From NCBI GenBank assembly GCA_036961445.1, contig JBALVO010000094.1, positions 1-14,438 on the forward strand: 14,438 nucleotides of DNA. Direction: 5' to 3'. Each line of letters opens with the position of its first letter. Positions within the stretch are counted from its first letter, which is position 1. This stretch comes from JBALVO01 sp036961445. Its GTDB lineage: Bacteria; Pseudomonadota; Gammaproteobacteria; Pseudomonadales; Halieaceae. Below the pieces are notes generated by a model. The model was not told the DNA's origin, ran no database searches, and saw only the letters and a list, made by a program, of their open reading frames with translations. Positions 1 to 6,680 of the stretch are shown here, piece by piece. The position numbers were made by a program, and so were the translations under genes.

Positions 1-439
1 CCTGTCCAAGTCCAGAGCCCTGGCGGGTCTGCGAGTGGGTTGGGCGATGGGGCATGCGCTGCTTATCGATGCGCTGGAACGTGTTAAGAACTCCTTTAAT
101 TCCTATCCACTGGATGTACTGGCTCAGCACGCGGCAGTAGCCTCGATAGAAGATGATGATCACTTTGTGCAGACCTGTCAGCGGGTGATCGACACCCGTG
201 CAAGACTGAGTCTGGAAATGTCGGCCTTGGGTTTTGAGGTGCTGCCTTCAGCGGCAAACTTCATTTTTGTAAGGCATCGGGTGCGTCCGGCCGGAGAGTT
301 ATTTGCTGCACTGCGGGAGCGGGGTATCATCGTGCGCTATTTTGACAAGCCACGCATTAATAACTATTTGCGGATCACTATCGGCACTAACCCCCAGTGC
401 GATACTTTGCTGGCGGCTCTACAGGAGTTGCTGGGCTAG
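1..439 (+). CDS. hisC: Histidinol-phosphate aminotransferase, C-terminal part (5' end outside the window)
   Basis: This is a pyridoxal-phosphate aminotransferase of the histidine pathway (imidazole-acetol phosphate + glutamate to histidinol phosphate + 2-oxoglutarate), cytosolic, fold type I. The reading frame is open from base 2, so the gene enters from the left. The first codons read LSKSRALAGLRVGWAMG, the HisC active-site block: the lysine at 8-10 should be the Schiff-base lysine, and the arginine at 32-34, eight residues later, is the phosphate-binding arginine (K214 and R222 in E. coli HisC). Near the C-terminus, NNYLRITIGT holds the conserved arginine that binds the substrate carboxylate. 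About 145 residues are visible, roughly the last 40% of the usual 350-360. The stop codon (437-439) overlaps the stop of the convergent ketoacyl synthase gene by 4 bases. I see no terminator hairpin between them. A closely related aromatic aminotransferase is possible, but the SKSRALAGLRVG block favours HisC. Confidence 0.93.
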   Translation, partial: LSKSRALAGLRVGWAMGHALLIDALERVKNSFNSYPLDVLAQHAAVASIEDDDHFVQTCQRVIDTRARLSLEMSALGFEVLPSAANFIFVRHRVRPAGELFAALRERGIIVRYFDKPRINNYLRITIGTNPQCDTLLAALQELLG

Positions 440-1557
440 ATTTTCTTCAGAATAACGCTGCCGATACTGTAGCCAGCGCCGAAGGAGCACAATACACCCA
501 GGTCGCCGGTTTGAAAGTCGCCACGGTGTTTGTGAAAGGCGATAACAGAGCCTGCTGAGCTGGTGTTGGCATATTCGTCGAGAATGGTGGGGGCTTCATC
601 TGGCGTCGCCTCTCGGCCCAGTACACGCCTGGAAATCAATTGGTTCATACTGAGGTTGGCCTGGTGCAGCCACATACGCTTGAGCTGTTCAGGTTCGATA
701 TCAAGCATTTCCAGCTGCGTTGAGATTTGCGTGGCTACCGCTGGACACACTTCCTTAAAGACTTTGCGGCCCTCTTGTACAAACAACTTATCTGCATTTT
801 GCATTGCGCATTCATCTCCGCGATTGAGGAAGCCGAAGTTATTGCGGATGTTATTCGAGTAAATCGTTTGTAGCTTGGTATCCACGATGAGGAATTGATC
901 TTCGGAAGTGGCGGTATTGGCGCGCTCGACGATCACTGCAGTACAGACATCGCCGAAAATAAAATGAGAGTCTCTGTCGCGAAAGTTAAGGTGGCCACTA
1001 CAAATTTCCGGGTTAAGCATCAAGACGCACCTGGCGCTGCCGTTGGTAACGGCATCGCGTGCCTGTTGTATGCCAAATGTCGCAGACGAGCAGGCCACAT
1101 TCATATCAAAACCGTAGCCTTTAATCCCTAATGCACCCTGAACCTCTACCGCTATTGCCGGGTAGGCGCGTTGCATATTGGAGGCGGCCACAATCACGGC
1201 GTCTATATCCTGTGCCGTCTTGCCGGCCTGGGTCATTGCTTCGTGGGCAGCGGCTATTGCCATTTCGCACTGTATCGAATGCGCTTCGTTGGGACGCTCT
1301 GGCAAGCGCGGCACCATTCGGTGGGGGTCCAAAATGCCGTCTTTATTCATTACATAGCGAGATTTGATACCCGAAGCCTTTTCCACAAATTCAGCAGAAG
1401 AAGGTTGCAGTGCAACCAGATCTCCAGCTGTAATCTCTTCAGCATGCTCAGCGTTGTAGATTTCTACGTAGGCATTAAAGGACTCGACCAGTTCATGATT
1501 ACTGATCGATTCTGCCGGGGTGTAGAGACCGGTACCGCTGATAACAATGTCTGACAT
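436..1557 (-). CDS. Beta-ketoacyl-ACP synthase III-like enzyme (thiolase fold)
   Basis: A KAS III family condensing enzyme of 373 residues from the chosen start. The Cys-His-Asn triad is complete: Cys156 in NVACSSATFG, His298 in WLHQAN, Asn331 in EYANTSSAGS; the glycine-rich SFGAGYSIGSV is near the C-terminus. It is longer than housekeeping FabH (about 317 residues) and reminds me of the Pseudomonas aeruginosa PA3286 group, which condenses acyl-CoA from beta-oxidation with malonyl-ACP. That assignment is from memory, so the substrate is inference. An ATG at 1572 would add MEATA, but it lacks a Shine-Dalgarno sequence. The ATG at 1557-1555 has GGAA 9 nt upstream and gives the family-like MSDIVISGTGLYTP. 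The gene lies 92 nt downstream of gltA on the same strand, beyond gltA's terminator. OleA or a PKS-type KAS III are less likely alternatives. Confidence 0.88.
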   Translation of the reverse strand: MSDIVISGTGLYTPAESISNHELVESFNAYVEIYNAEHAEEITAGDLVALQPSSAEFVEKASGIKSRYVMNKDGILDPHRMVPRLPERPNEAHSIQCEMAIAAAHEAMTQAGKTAQDIDAVIVAASNMQRAYPAIAVEVQGALGIKGYGFDMNVACSSATFGIQQARDAVTNGSARCVLMLNPEICSGHLNFRDRDSHFIFGDVCTAVIVERANTATSEDQFLIVDTKLQTIYSNNIRNNFGFLNRGDECAMQNADKLFVQEGRKVFKEVCPAVATQISTQLEMLDIEPEQLKRMWLHQANLSMNQLISRRVLGREATPDEAPTILDEYANTSSAGSVIAFHKHRGDFQTGDLGVLCSFGAGYSIGSVILKKI

Positions 1558-1605
1558 GGCTGTAGCTTCCATTCAATTATTTTTTGCAGCTGTTCTTTAC
1601 AGGTT

Positions 1606-1627
1606 AAAAAAGGCCGCAAAGCGGCCT
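1606..1627 (-). terminator. Intrinsic terminator of gltA
   Basis: Read on the minus strand, a perfect 7-bp GC-rich stem AGGCCGC / GCGGCCT (1627-1621 with 1617-1611) closes a 3-nt TTT loop. A run of T follows directly (1611-1606). It lies 22 nt past the gltA stop codon. On the plus strand the hairpin is followed only by ctcttt, so it looks one-directional. It also stands between gltA and the ketoacyl synthase gene downstream. Confidence 0.88.
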
Positions 1628-1649
1628 CTTTCGAATTCCGGGAATCGTC

Positions 1650-2939
1650 TTAGCGCTTGTCAACAGGCATGAAATCACGCTGGGTATAGCCGGTATAAAG
1701 CTGCCTTGGTCGGCCAATACGATAGCTGCCACTGATCATTTCGTTCCAGTGCGCTATCCATCCCACGGTACGACCAACAGCAAATATTACGGTAAACATA
1801 CTGGTGGGGATGCCAATCGCTTTCAGAATAATGCCAGAGTAAAAATCTACATTGGGATACAGTTTCTTCTCGATGAAATACTCATCGTGCAGGGCGATCT
1901 CTTCCAGGCGTTTTGCGATATCCAATAGGGGATCGTTTTTGATACCTAGTTCCGCGAGTACATCGTCGGCAGCTTCTTTCATGACCTTGGCGCGCGGATC
2001 AAAGTTCTTGTAGACCCGGTGGCCAAAACCCATCAGGCGGAAGGGGTCGTTTTTGTCCTTGGCGCGAGCCACGAATGCGTCGATGTGCGACACGTCGCCA
2101 ATTTCCTCGAGCATTTCCAGCACGGCTTCGTTGGCGCCGCCGTGAGATGGCCCCCAAAGTGCGGCGATTCCGGCTGCGATACAGGCAAATGGGTTGGCAC
2201 CAGAAGAGCCCGCCAGGCGCACGGTGGAGGTGGAGGCGTTCTGCTCATGGTCAGCGTGCAGCAGGAAGATCCGATCCATTGCCTTGGCCAGCACCGGGCT
2301 CACGTTGCTCGGCTCACAGGGATTACCGAACATCATGTGTAAAAAGTTTTCTGAATAGCTAAGGCTGTTATCCGGGTACATAAAGGGTTGGCCGATGGAA
2401 AATTTGTAGCTCATAGCGGCCAGCGTCGGCATCTTGGCAATCAGGCGGAACGCCGCTACCTGGCGATGTTGCTCATCCGAAATTTCCAGTGAGTCATGGT
2501 AAAAGGCAGACAGGGCACCAACTACGCCGCACATGATGGCCATGGGGTGAGCATCGCGGCGAAAGCCGTTAAAGAAGGTGCGAATTTGCTCATTCACCAT
2601 TGTATGGTTGCGCACTGTACTGACAAATTTCTCTTTCTGCTCCTTGGTAGGCAATTCGCCATAGAGCAACAGATAGCAGGTTTCCAGGTAATCGGAATGT
2701 TCGGCTAGTTGATCGATGGGGTAGCCGCGGTGCAACAACACGCCCTTGCCACCATCAATGTAGGTGATCTGGGATTCACAGGCAGCCGTAGACACAAAGC
2801 CAGGATCGTAGGTGAACATGCCCTTGGCGGTGAGACCACCGACGTCAACAACGTCTGGTCCCATTGTCCCCGAGTATATTGGCAGCTCGATTGTATCCTC
2901 GTGTCCGTCTACTGTAAGGGTGGCTTTTTTGTCGCTCAT
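1650..2939 (-). CDS. gltA: Citrate synthase (type II, hexameric, NADH-sensitive type)
   Basis: Condenses acetyl-CoA with oxaloacetate to citrate, the entry step of the TCA cycle, in the cytosol. At 429 residues it has the length of the E. coli enzyme (427). The catalytic residues are His266 in WGPSHGGANEA, His307 in MGFGHRVYKNFDPR and Asp365 in YPNVDFYSGI. The type II N-terminal beta domain (residues 1 to about 60) is present. Cys208 in GNPCEPSN matches the reactive cysteine near the NADH site of E. coli GltA (Cys206), so allosteric inhibition by NADH is likely, by inference. The start is supported by AGGA six bases before the ATG. A good sigma70-type promoter lies just upstream (2974-3001) and an intrinsic terminator follows, so it can be a single-gene transcript. 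It is divergent from sdhCDAB, as in Pseudomonas. A 2-methylcitrate synthase is unlikely given the type II N-terminal domain and the setting. Confidence 0.98.
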   Translation of the reverse strand: MSDKKATLTVDGHEDTIELPIYSGTMGPDVVDVGGLTAKGMFTYDPGFVSTAACESQITYIDGGKGVLLHRGYPIDQLAEHSDYLETCYLLLYGELPTKEQKEKFVSTVRNHTMVNEQIRTFFNGFRRDAHPMAIMCGVVGALSAFYHDSLEISDEQHRQVAAFRLIAKMPTLAAMSYKFSIGQPFMYPDNSLSYSENFLHMMFGNPCEPSNVSPVLAKAMDRIFLLHADHEQNASTSTVRLAGSSGANPFACIAAGIAALWGPSHGGANEAVLEMLEEIGDVSHIDAFVARAKDKNDPFRLMGFGHRVYKNFDPRAKVMKEAADDVLAELGIKNDPLLDIAKRLEEIALHDEYFIEKKLYPNVDFYSGIILKAIGIPTSMFTVIFAVGRTVGWIAHWNEMISGSYRIGRPRQLYTGYTQRDFMPVDKR

Positions 2940-2973
2940 AAGGGTTCCTGGACGTTAAATCTGTGGGGGCTAC

Positions 2974-3001
2974 ACTATAAAGTCTGGGGAATTTTTGTCA
3001 A
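2974..3001 (-). promoter_or_regulatory. Predicted sigma70-type promoter of gltA
   Basis: On the minus strand the -35 box is TTGACA (3001-2996, perfect match to consensus). A 16-nt spacer follows, then the -10 box TATAGT (2979-2974, 5 of 6). Transcription should begin near 2967, giving a leader of about 28 nt before the gltA ATG. The tandem repeat at 3017-3052 lies just upstream, at about -50 to -85. Confidence 0.72.
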
Positions 3002-3016
3002 TTGACCTTGGTCTAG

Positions 3017-3052
3017 TTGCGCTCATGTCCCGTTATTTGCGTAGATGTCCGG
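3017..3052. repeat. Tandem imperfect direct repeat, candidate regulator-binding sites
   Basis: Two 16-nt copies, TTGCGctcATGTCCcG (3017-3032) and TTGCGtagATGTCCgG (3037-3052), share 12 of 16 positions and are spaced exactly 20 bp apart, about two helical turns, so both would lie on the same DNA face. A weaker third half, TTGCGcggAGaTC, starts at 3061. They lie between the two divergent promoters, upstream of both. I do not recognise the motif as a known regulator site. Binding by a regulator is inference. Confidence 0.5.
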
Positions 3053-3123
3053 GATTCGTGTTGCGCGGAGATCGACACAGATAGCGACAAACGAGAATAT
3101 GCGCCCGATTATCTGTAACAGGT

Positions 3124-3152
3124 TTGTAATTGTTGCCGTAAGTGCCTATAAT
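3124..3152 (+). promoter_or_regulatory. Predicted sigma70-type promoter of sdhCDAB
   Basis: The -10 box TATAAT (3147-3152) is a perfect match. The -35 box TTGTAA (3124-3129) matches 4 of 6, with a 17-nt spacer. Transcription should begin near 3159, leaving a leader of about 100 nt before the sdhC start, and this leader contains two hairpins. It is the strongest promoter-like sequence on the plus strand of the region and probably drives at least sdhCDAB, possibly the whole cluster by read-through. Confidence 0.7.
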
Positions 3153-3169
3153 TTCGCGCGTTTTGGTTA

Positions 3170-3191
3170 GCTGGGCGCAGTTGCGTCCAGC
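3170..3191 (+). promoter_or_regulatory. Stable hairpin at the 5' end of the sdhC leader
   Basis: GCTGGGCGC (3170-3178) pairs with GCGTCCAGC (3183-3191) over nine base pairs, one of them G-U, around the tetraloop AGTT. It begins about 11 nt after the predicted start of transcription. No T-run follows, so it is not an intrinsic terminator. A 5' stem of this kind could protect the mRNA from decay or be a regulatory element; either role is inference. Confidence 0.6.
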
Positions 3192-3221
3192 GACACTACA
3201 GGCTTTACTTCAACCCGATTA

Positions 3222-3238
3222 ACGGCCCGTAAGGGCGT
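3222..3238 (+). promoter_or_regulatory. Second hairpin in the sdhC leader, with a GNRA-type loop
   Basis: GCCC (3225-3228) and GGGC (3233-3236) close the loop GTAA, which fits the GNRA pattern in RNA. Two more pairs can form below it (AC with GT) past a bulged G. It ends 6 nt before the likely Shine-Dalgarno sequence GAGG (3245-3248). The stem is short, so its significance is uncertain. Confidence 0.35.
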
Positions 3239-3258
3239 CAAAACGAGGGTACTCAAAG

Positions 3259-3633
3259 TTGAAAGACAAGCGTCCTGTAAATCTGGATATCGGTACCATG
3301 CGGCTTCCTATCACCGCATGGGCATCTATCGCTCATCGCGCCTCAGGCGTGTTTCTTTTCGCAGGTATGGCAGTGTTGATCTGGGCATTGGATGCCAGCC
3401 TCGCCAGCCCTGAAAGTTTCACCTCGCTACAGGAATGCCTGTCCAGTCCCTTGATCAAGTTAGTGATCTGGGCCGTGGTCTCGGGTTTGATCTACCATTC
3501 CCTGGCAGGTGTTAAACACCTGGTAGCGGACTTCGGTATCGGCGAAACAATGGAAGGGGGCATACTGGGTGTGCGCATCGTGATCGCCCTCTCGGTAGTG
3601 CTTATTTTACTCGCGGGAGTCTGGATATGGTAA
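3259..3633 (+). CDS. sdhC: Succinate dehydrogenase cytochrome b556 subunit
   Basis: Membrane anchor of complex II, inner membrane, helping to bind haem b and ubiquinone. It has 124 residues. KDKRPVNLDIGTMRLPITAWASIAHRASG aligns well with the E. coli SdhC N-terminus, although written here only as the family signature RPVNLD...ITA.AS..HR.SG. Ser23 and Arg27 match the quinone-site Ser27 and Arg31 of E. coli, and His80 in LIYHSLAG matches the haem ligand His84. Three hydrophobic segments lie at about 30-46, 64-87 and 103-124. The start codon is TTG: no ATG or GTG lies upstream in frame, GAGG sits about 10 nt before it, and the E. coli protein has VKKQRPVNLD at this point. The last 7 bases overlap sdhD, indicating translational coupling. 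Confidence 0.95.
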   Translation: MKDKRPVNLDIGTMRLPITAWASIAHRASGVFLFAGMAVLIWALDASLASPESFTSLQECLSSPLIKLVIWAVVSGLIYHSLAGVKHLVADFGIGETMEGGILGVRIVIALSVVLILLAGVWIW

Positions 3634-3989
3634 CTGCAGTAACGAATATGGGGCGTTCTGGCCTGTCTGACTGGCTGATGCAACGTGTAACGGCCGTGAT
3701 TTTGCTCGCCTACTTTGTGTATATAGGCTCAGTCTTGCTCGGTGGCGTAGACTATGCCTCCTGGAAAGAATTGCATTCGCACACGTCTATGCGGGTGTTT
3801 AGTCTGCTGGCGATTTTGTCTTTGGCTGTCCACGCATGGATTGGCTTATGGGTTGTTTTCACCGACTACCTGACTGAGCGACTGATGGGGACCACGGGCA
3901 ATGTATTGCGCTTCGTGGCACAGGTTGTTTGTGCACTCATTCTGTTTACGTATGTTGTCTGGGGCATCCAGATTTTGTGGGGTTATTAG
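3627..3989 (+). CDS. sdhD: Succinate dehydrogenase membrane anchor subunit
   Basis: Second small membrane anchor of complex II, 120 residues. The landmarks of the family are present: N-terminal GRSGLSDWLMQRVTA, then LAVHAWIGLW with His69 matching the haem-region His71 of E. coli SdhD, then FTDYL with Asp80 and Tyr81 matching the quinone-site pair Asp82-Tyr83. Three transmembrane segments lie at about 21-40, 57-78 and 92-118. The ATG overlaps the end of sdhC (ATGGTAA), and the gene ends 3 nt before sdhA, so the four genes are clearly one operon. SdhD sequences vary between species, so the identification rests on position as well as on these motifs. Confidence 0.94.
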   Translation: MVTAVTNMGRSGLSDWLMQRVTAVILLAYFVYIGSVLLGGVDYASWKELHSHTSMRVFSLLAILSLAVHAWIGLWVVFTDYLTERLMGTTGNVLRFVAQVVCALILFTYVVWGIQILWGY

Positions 3990-3992
3990 AAT

Positions 3993-5765
3993 ATGGCTGC
4001 TCTTCGTACAATTTCATTTGATGGTGTCATCGTAGGCGGTGGCGGTGCGGGAATGCGCGCAGCACTCCAGCTGGCGCAGTCAGGCTACAAGACCGCCGTG
4101 ATTTCCAAGGTTTTTCCAACCCGTTCGCACACGGTCTCGGCACAGGGTGGCATCACTTGTGCCATCGCCAGTTCGGACCCGGATGATGATTGGCGCTGGC
4201 ATATGTATGACACCGTCAAAGGATCCGATTACATCGGAGACCAGGATGCTATTGAATACATGTGCAGCGTGGGCCCGGAAGCGGTATTTGAGCTGGAGCA
4301 CATGGGCCTGCCTTTTTCTCGCACAGAAGAGGGTCGTATTTACCAGCGCCCTTTTGGCGGGCAATCCAAAAACTACGGGGAAGGCGGGCAAGCCGCGCGA
4401 ACCTGCGCTGCTGCTGATCGAACCGGTCATGCGTTGCTGCATACTTTGTATCAAGGCAACATGAAGAACAATACTGTGTTCTTCAATGAGTGGTATGCCA
4501 CTGATATCGTCAAGAACCAGGACGGAGCAGTTGTTGGGGTTATTGCCATCTGTATGGAGACGGGAGAGACCGTATACGTTAAGTCCAGAGCCACTGTATT
4601 TGCCACCGGTGGTGCCGGGCGGATTTACGCCTCTACCACGAATGCTCATATCAATACCGGCGACGGCATAGGAATGGCTCTGCGCGCGGGTTTCCCGGTG
4701 CAGGATATCGAGATGTGGCAGTTTCACCCGACGGGTATAGCCGGTGCCGGTACGCTGGTTACTGAAGGGTGCCGGGGTGAGGGTGGTTACCTGATAAACA
4801 AAGACGGTGAGCGCTTTATGGAGCGCTACGCTCCCAATACCAAGGATCTTGCCGGGCGCGATGTTGTGGCTCGCTCCATGGTGCTGGAAATACTGGAAGG
4901 TCGCGGCTGCGGGCCAAATGGTGATCACGTTTACCTTAAGCTTGATCACCTGGGAGAGGATGTGCTGGAAAGTCGATTACCCGGTATCTGTGAGTTGTCG
5001 CGAACTTTTGCCCATGTGGACCCGGTCAAGGAACCTATTCCCGTAGTGCCGACCTGCCATTATATGATGGGTGGCATACCTACCAATGTGCACGGCCAGG
5101 CGCTGACCGTGGATGCCAGCGGCAAGGACACAATTATCCCGGGGCTCTACGCCTGTGGAGAAGTGGCCTGTGTCTCAGTGCACGGTGCCAATCGGCTGGG
5201 CGGCAACTCGCTACTGGATCTGGTGGTCTTTGGGCGCGCTTCTGGCCTGCATATTGAACAGGCCCTGCGCGAGGGCATAGAGTTGCGCGATGCTTCTGAC
5301 AGTGATGTGGAACAAGCGATGACTAGGCTGGACAAGCTCAATAGCTCCACTGGCGGTGAAAACGTAGCCGATCTGCGTAAGGAACTGCAAAATACCATGC
5401 AGAATCACTTTGGTGTATTTCGCAATGCTGAATTCATGCAAGATGGCATCGGCAAATTGGCGGACCTGCGTGGTCGCATCGAAAACGCTGAGTTGTCAGA
5501 TAAAAGCATGGTATACAATACTGCCCGCATCGAGGCATTAGAGTTGCACAACCTGCTCGAGGTGGCCGAAGCGACCGCTATAACAGCCGAAGCACGCACT
5601 GAAAGCCGCGGTGCACACGCGCGTGATGACTTCAAAGAGCGCGACGACGAGAACTGGCTGTGTCATTCCATGTATTATCCTGCGGATAAGAGTGTCGGGA
5701 AACGCGGCGTAAACTTTGAGCCGAAAACAGTCGATACTTTTCAACCCAAAGCACGCGTTTACTAA
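3993..5765 (+). CDS. sdhA: Succinate dehydrogenase flavoprotein subunit
   Basis: Catalytic subunit of complex II: oxidises succinate to fumarate and passes electrons to FAD, on the cytoplasmic face of the inner membrane. It has 590 residues (588 in E. coli). Dinucleotide fold GGGGAGMRAAL lies at residues 15-25. His46 in TRSHTVSAQGG is the residue that binds FAD covalently. Substrate and catalytic residues are His245 in FHPTGI, Arg289 in LAGRDVVAR, His356 in CHYMMGGIPTN and Arg401 in HGANRLGGNSLLD. The C-terminal helical domain ends with NFEPKTVDTFQPKARVY. The presence of SdhC and SdhD anchors of the SDH type argues against fumarate reductase. The ATG follows sdhD by 3 nt and its ribosome binding site is weak (GGGG about 11 nt upstream), so coupling to sdhD translation is likely. 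Confidence 0.98.
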   Translation: MAALRTISFDGVIVGGGGAGMRAALQLAQSGYKTAVISKVFPTRSHTVSAQGGITCAIASSDPDDDWRWHMYDTVKGSDYIGDQDAIEYMCSVGPEAVFELEHMGLPFSRTEEGRIYQRPFGGQSKNYGEGGQAARTCAAADRTGHALLHTLYQGNMKNNTVFFNEWYATDIVKNQDGAVVGVIAICMETGETVYVKSRATVFATGGAGRIYASTTNAHINTGDGIGMALRAGFPVQDIEMWQFHPTGIAGAGTLVTEGCRGEGGYLINKDGERFMERYAPNTKDLAGRDVVARSMVLEILEGRGCGPNGDHVYLKLDHLGEDVLESRLPGICELSRTFAHVDPVKEPIPVVPTCHYMMGGIPTNVHGQALTVDASGKDTIIPGLYACGEVACVSVHGANRLGGNSLLDLVVFGRASGLHIEQALREGIELRDASDSDVEQAMTRLDKLNSSTGGENVADLRKELQNTMQNHFGVFRNAEFMQDGIGKLADLRGRIENAELSDKSMVYNTARIEALELHNLLEVAEATAITAEARTESRGAHARDDFKERDDENWLCHSMYYPADKSVGKRGVNFEPKTVDTFQPKARVY

Positions 5766-5777
5766 GGAGTCCGGAAT

Positions 5778-6482
5778 ATGTTGCAAGTTAGTATTTACCG
5801 CTATAACCCGGAAACGGACGCCGAGCCGTATATGCAGGACGTGCAGGTTGATACCGGTGGTAAGGACATCATGGTGCTCGACGTCCTGGAGCTGATAAAA
5901 GCTCAGGATACGACAGTTGCCTATAGGCGTTCGTGCCGAGAAGGCGTTTGCGGCTCAGACGGTATGAATATGAACGGCAAGAACGGACTGGCATGCATTA
6001 CCCCATTGTCCGCGACAGTAAAGAACAACAAGCTGGTGGTCCGCCCGCTGCCGGGTCTGCCTGTGATTCGTGACCTTATCGTCGATATGAGTATGTTTTA
6101 CACTCAGTACGAAAAAGTGCAGCCTTATTTGCAAAATGACACCCCGGCGCCAGCGATCGAGCGACTGCAGTCTCCTGAAGACAGGGAGAAACTCGATGGC
6201 TTGTATGAGTGCATTCTGTGCGCTTGCTGTTCTACTTCTTGTCCATCGTTCTGGTGGAACCCGGAGCGGTTTATTGGTCCGGCAGGTCTGTTGCAGGCTT
6301 ATCGCTTCCTGGCAGATACACGTGATACCGCCACCGAGGAGAGGTTGTCTAACCTGGATGACCCGTTCAGTGTGTTTCGTTGTCACGGCATTCAGAACTG
6401 TGTCAATGTATGCCCCAAAGGTTTGAACCCTACCAGGGCGATAGGACACATTCGGAACATGCTTCTTACTCGTGCGATTTAA
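5778..6482 (+). CDS. sdhB: Succinate dehydrogenase iron-sulfur subunit
   Basis: Carries electrons from the flavin of SdhA to the quinone site through three iron-sulfur clusters. It has 234 residues (238 in E. coli). The [2Fe-2S] ligands are Cys53, Cys58, Asp61 and Cys73 (SCREGVCGSDGMNMNG...C); the aspartate as third ligand is also found in E. coli SdhB. The [4Fe-4S] ligands are Cys145, Cys148, Cys151 and Cys212, and the [3Fe-4S] ligands Cys155, Cys202 and Cys208, in the blocks CILCACCSTSCPSFWWNP and CHGIQNCVNVCPKG. A strong Shine-Dalgarno AAGGAG precedes the ATG, 12 nt after sdhA. It is the last gene of the sdh group, with 215 nt to sucA and no convincing terminator after it. Confidence 0.98.
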   Translation: MLQVSIYRYNPETDAEPYMQDVQVDTGGKDIMVLDVLELIKAQDTTVAYRRSCREGVCGSDGMNMNGKNGLACITPLSATVKNNKLVVRPLPGLPVIRDLIVDMSMFYTQYEKVQPYLQNDTPAPAIERLQSPEDREKLDGLYECILCACCSTSCPSFWWNPERFIGPAGLLQAYRFLADTRDTATEERLSNLDDPFSVFRCHGIQNCVNVCPKGLNPTRAIGHIRNMLLTRAI

Positions 6483-6589
6483 CATTAATAAATTGTCATA
6501 ACGTATTGAAATAAAAGATTTAAGCTAGCTTTACCTGTCACTTTTTTTATAGCGGCAGCGCGGGTTCCACCGATACGCCCATGGTCGTA
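6483..6589. other. AT-rich part of the sdhB-sucA gap
   Basis: No gene is visible here. The region holds a perfect 10-bp palindrome, AAGCTAGCTT (6522-6531), a run of seven T (6542-6548) and a first copy of TAGCGGCA (6550-6557). TTGTCA (6493-6498) resembles a -35 box but has no good -10 at normal spacing; TATAGC (6548-6553) resembles a -10 but lacks a -35. There is no hairpin directly before the T-run, so I cannot call a terminator. Read-through from sdhB into sucA is therefore as likely as a separate promoter. Confidence 0.3.
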
Positions 6590-6636
6590 GCGGCACAGTA
6601 GCGAAAGCGCTGCTAGACTCAGCAGTGATCTGCCGT
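6590..6636 (+). promoter_or_regulatory. Structured sucA leader with two mutually exclusive hairpins
   Basis: CGCTGCT (6608-6614) can pair with AGTAGCG upstream (6597-6603, loop AAAG) or with AGCAGTG downstream (6621-6627, loop AGACTC). Each stem has 7 pairs including one G-U, and they use exactly the same seven bases, so only one can form at a time. A basal helix GCGGCA (6590-6595) with TGCCGT (6631-6636) can enclose either. TGCCG can also pair with the first TAGCGGCA copy at 6550. A further hairpin follows at 6641-6665 (CCGG with CCGG, plus GCC with GGC). The pairings are direct readings of the sequence; a switching role is inference. Confidence 0.45.
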
Positions 6637-6680
6637 GAAACCGGTTGCCCTGTGATAGGCGCCGGCTAGCGATAATTCAA

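Noticed and set aside
1611..1627. The gltA terminator acting also on the plus strand for hisC
   Set aside because: The ketoacyl synthase gene lies between, and the plus-strand tail ctcttt is too short and interrupted.
4080..4949. Open frame of 289 codons on the minus strand opposite sdhA
   Set aside because: Antisense shadow of a highly conserved gene; no recognisable domain and no promoter or ribosome binding site.
6522..6548. Palindrome AAGCTAGCTT followed by seven T as a terminator of sdhCDAB
   Set aside because: A hairpin would have a 2-nt loop or fewer stem pairs, is AT-rich, and is 10 nt from the T-run, so it does not fit an intrinsic terminator. It was kept only as a palindrome in the gap description.
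6581..6601. Six-codon open frame MVVAAQ in the sucA leader, a possible leader peptide
   Set aside because: It has no Shine-Dalgarno sequence and no run of one amino acid's codons that would suit attenuation by translation.
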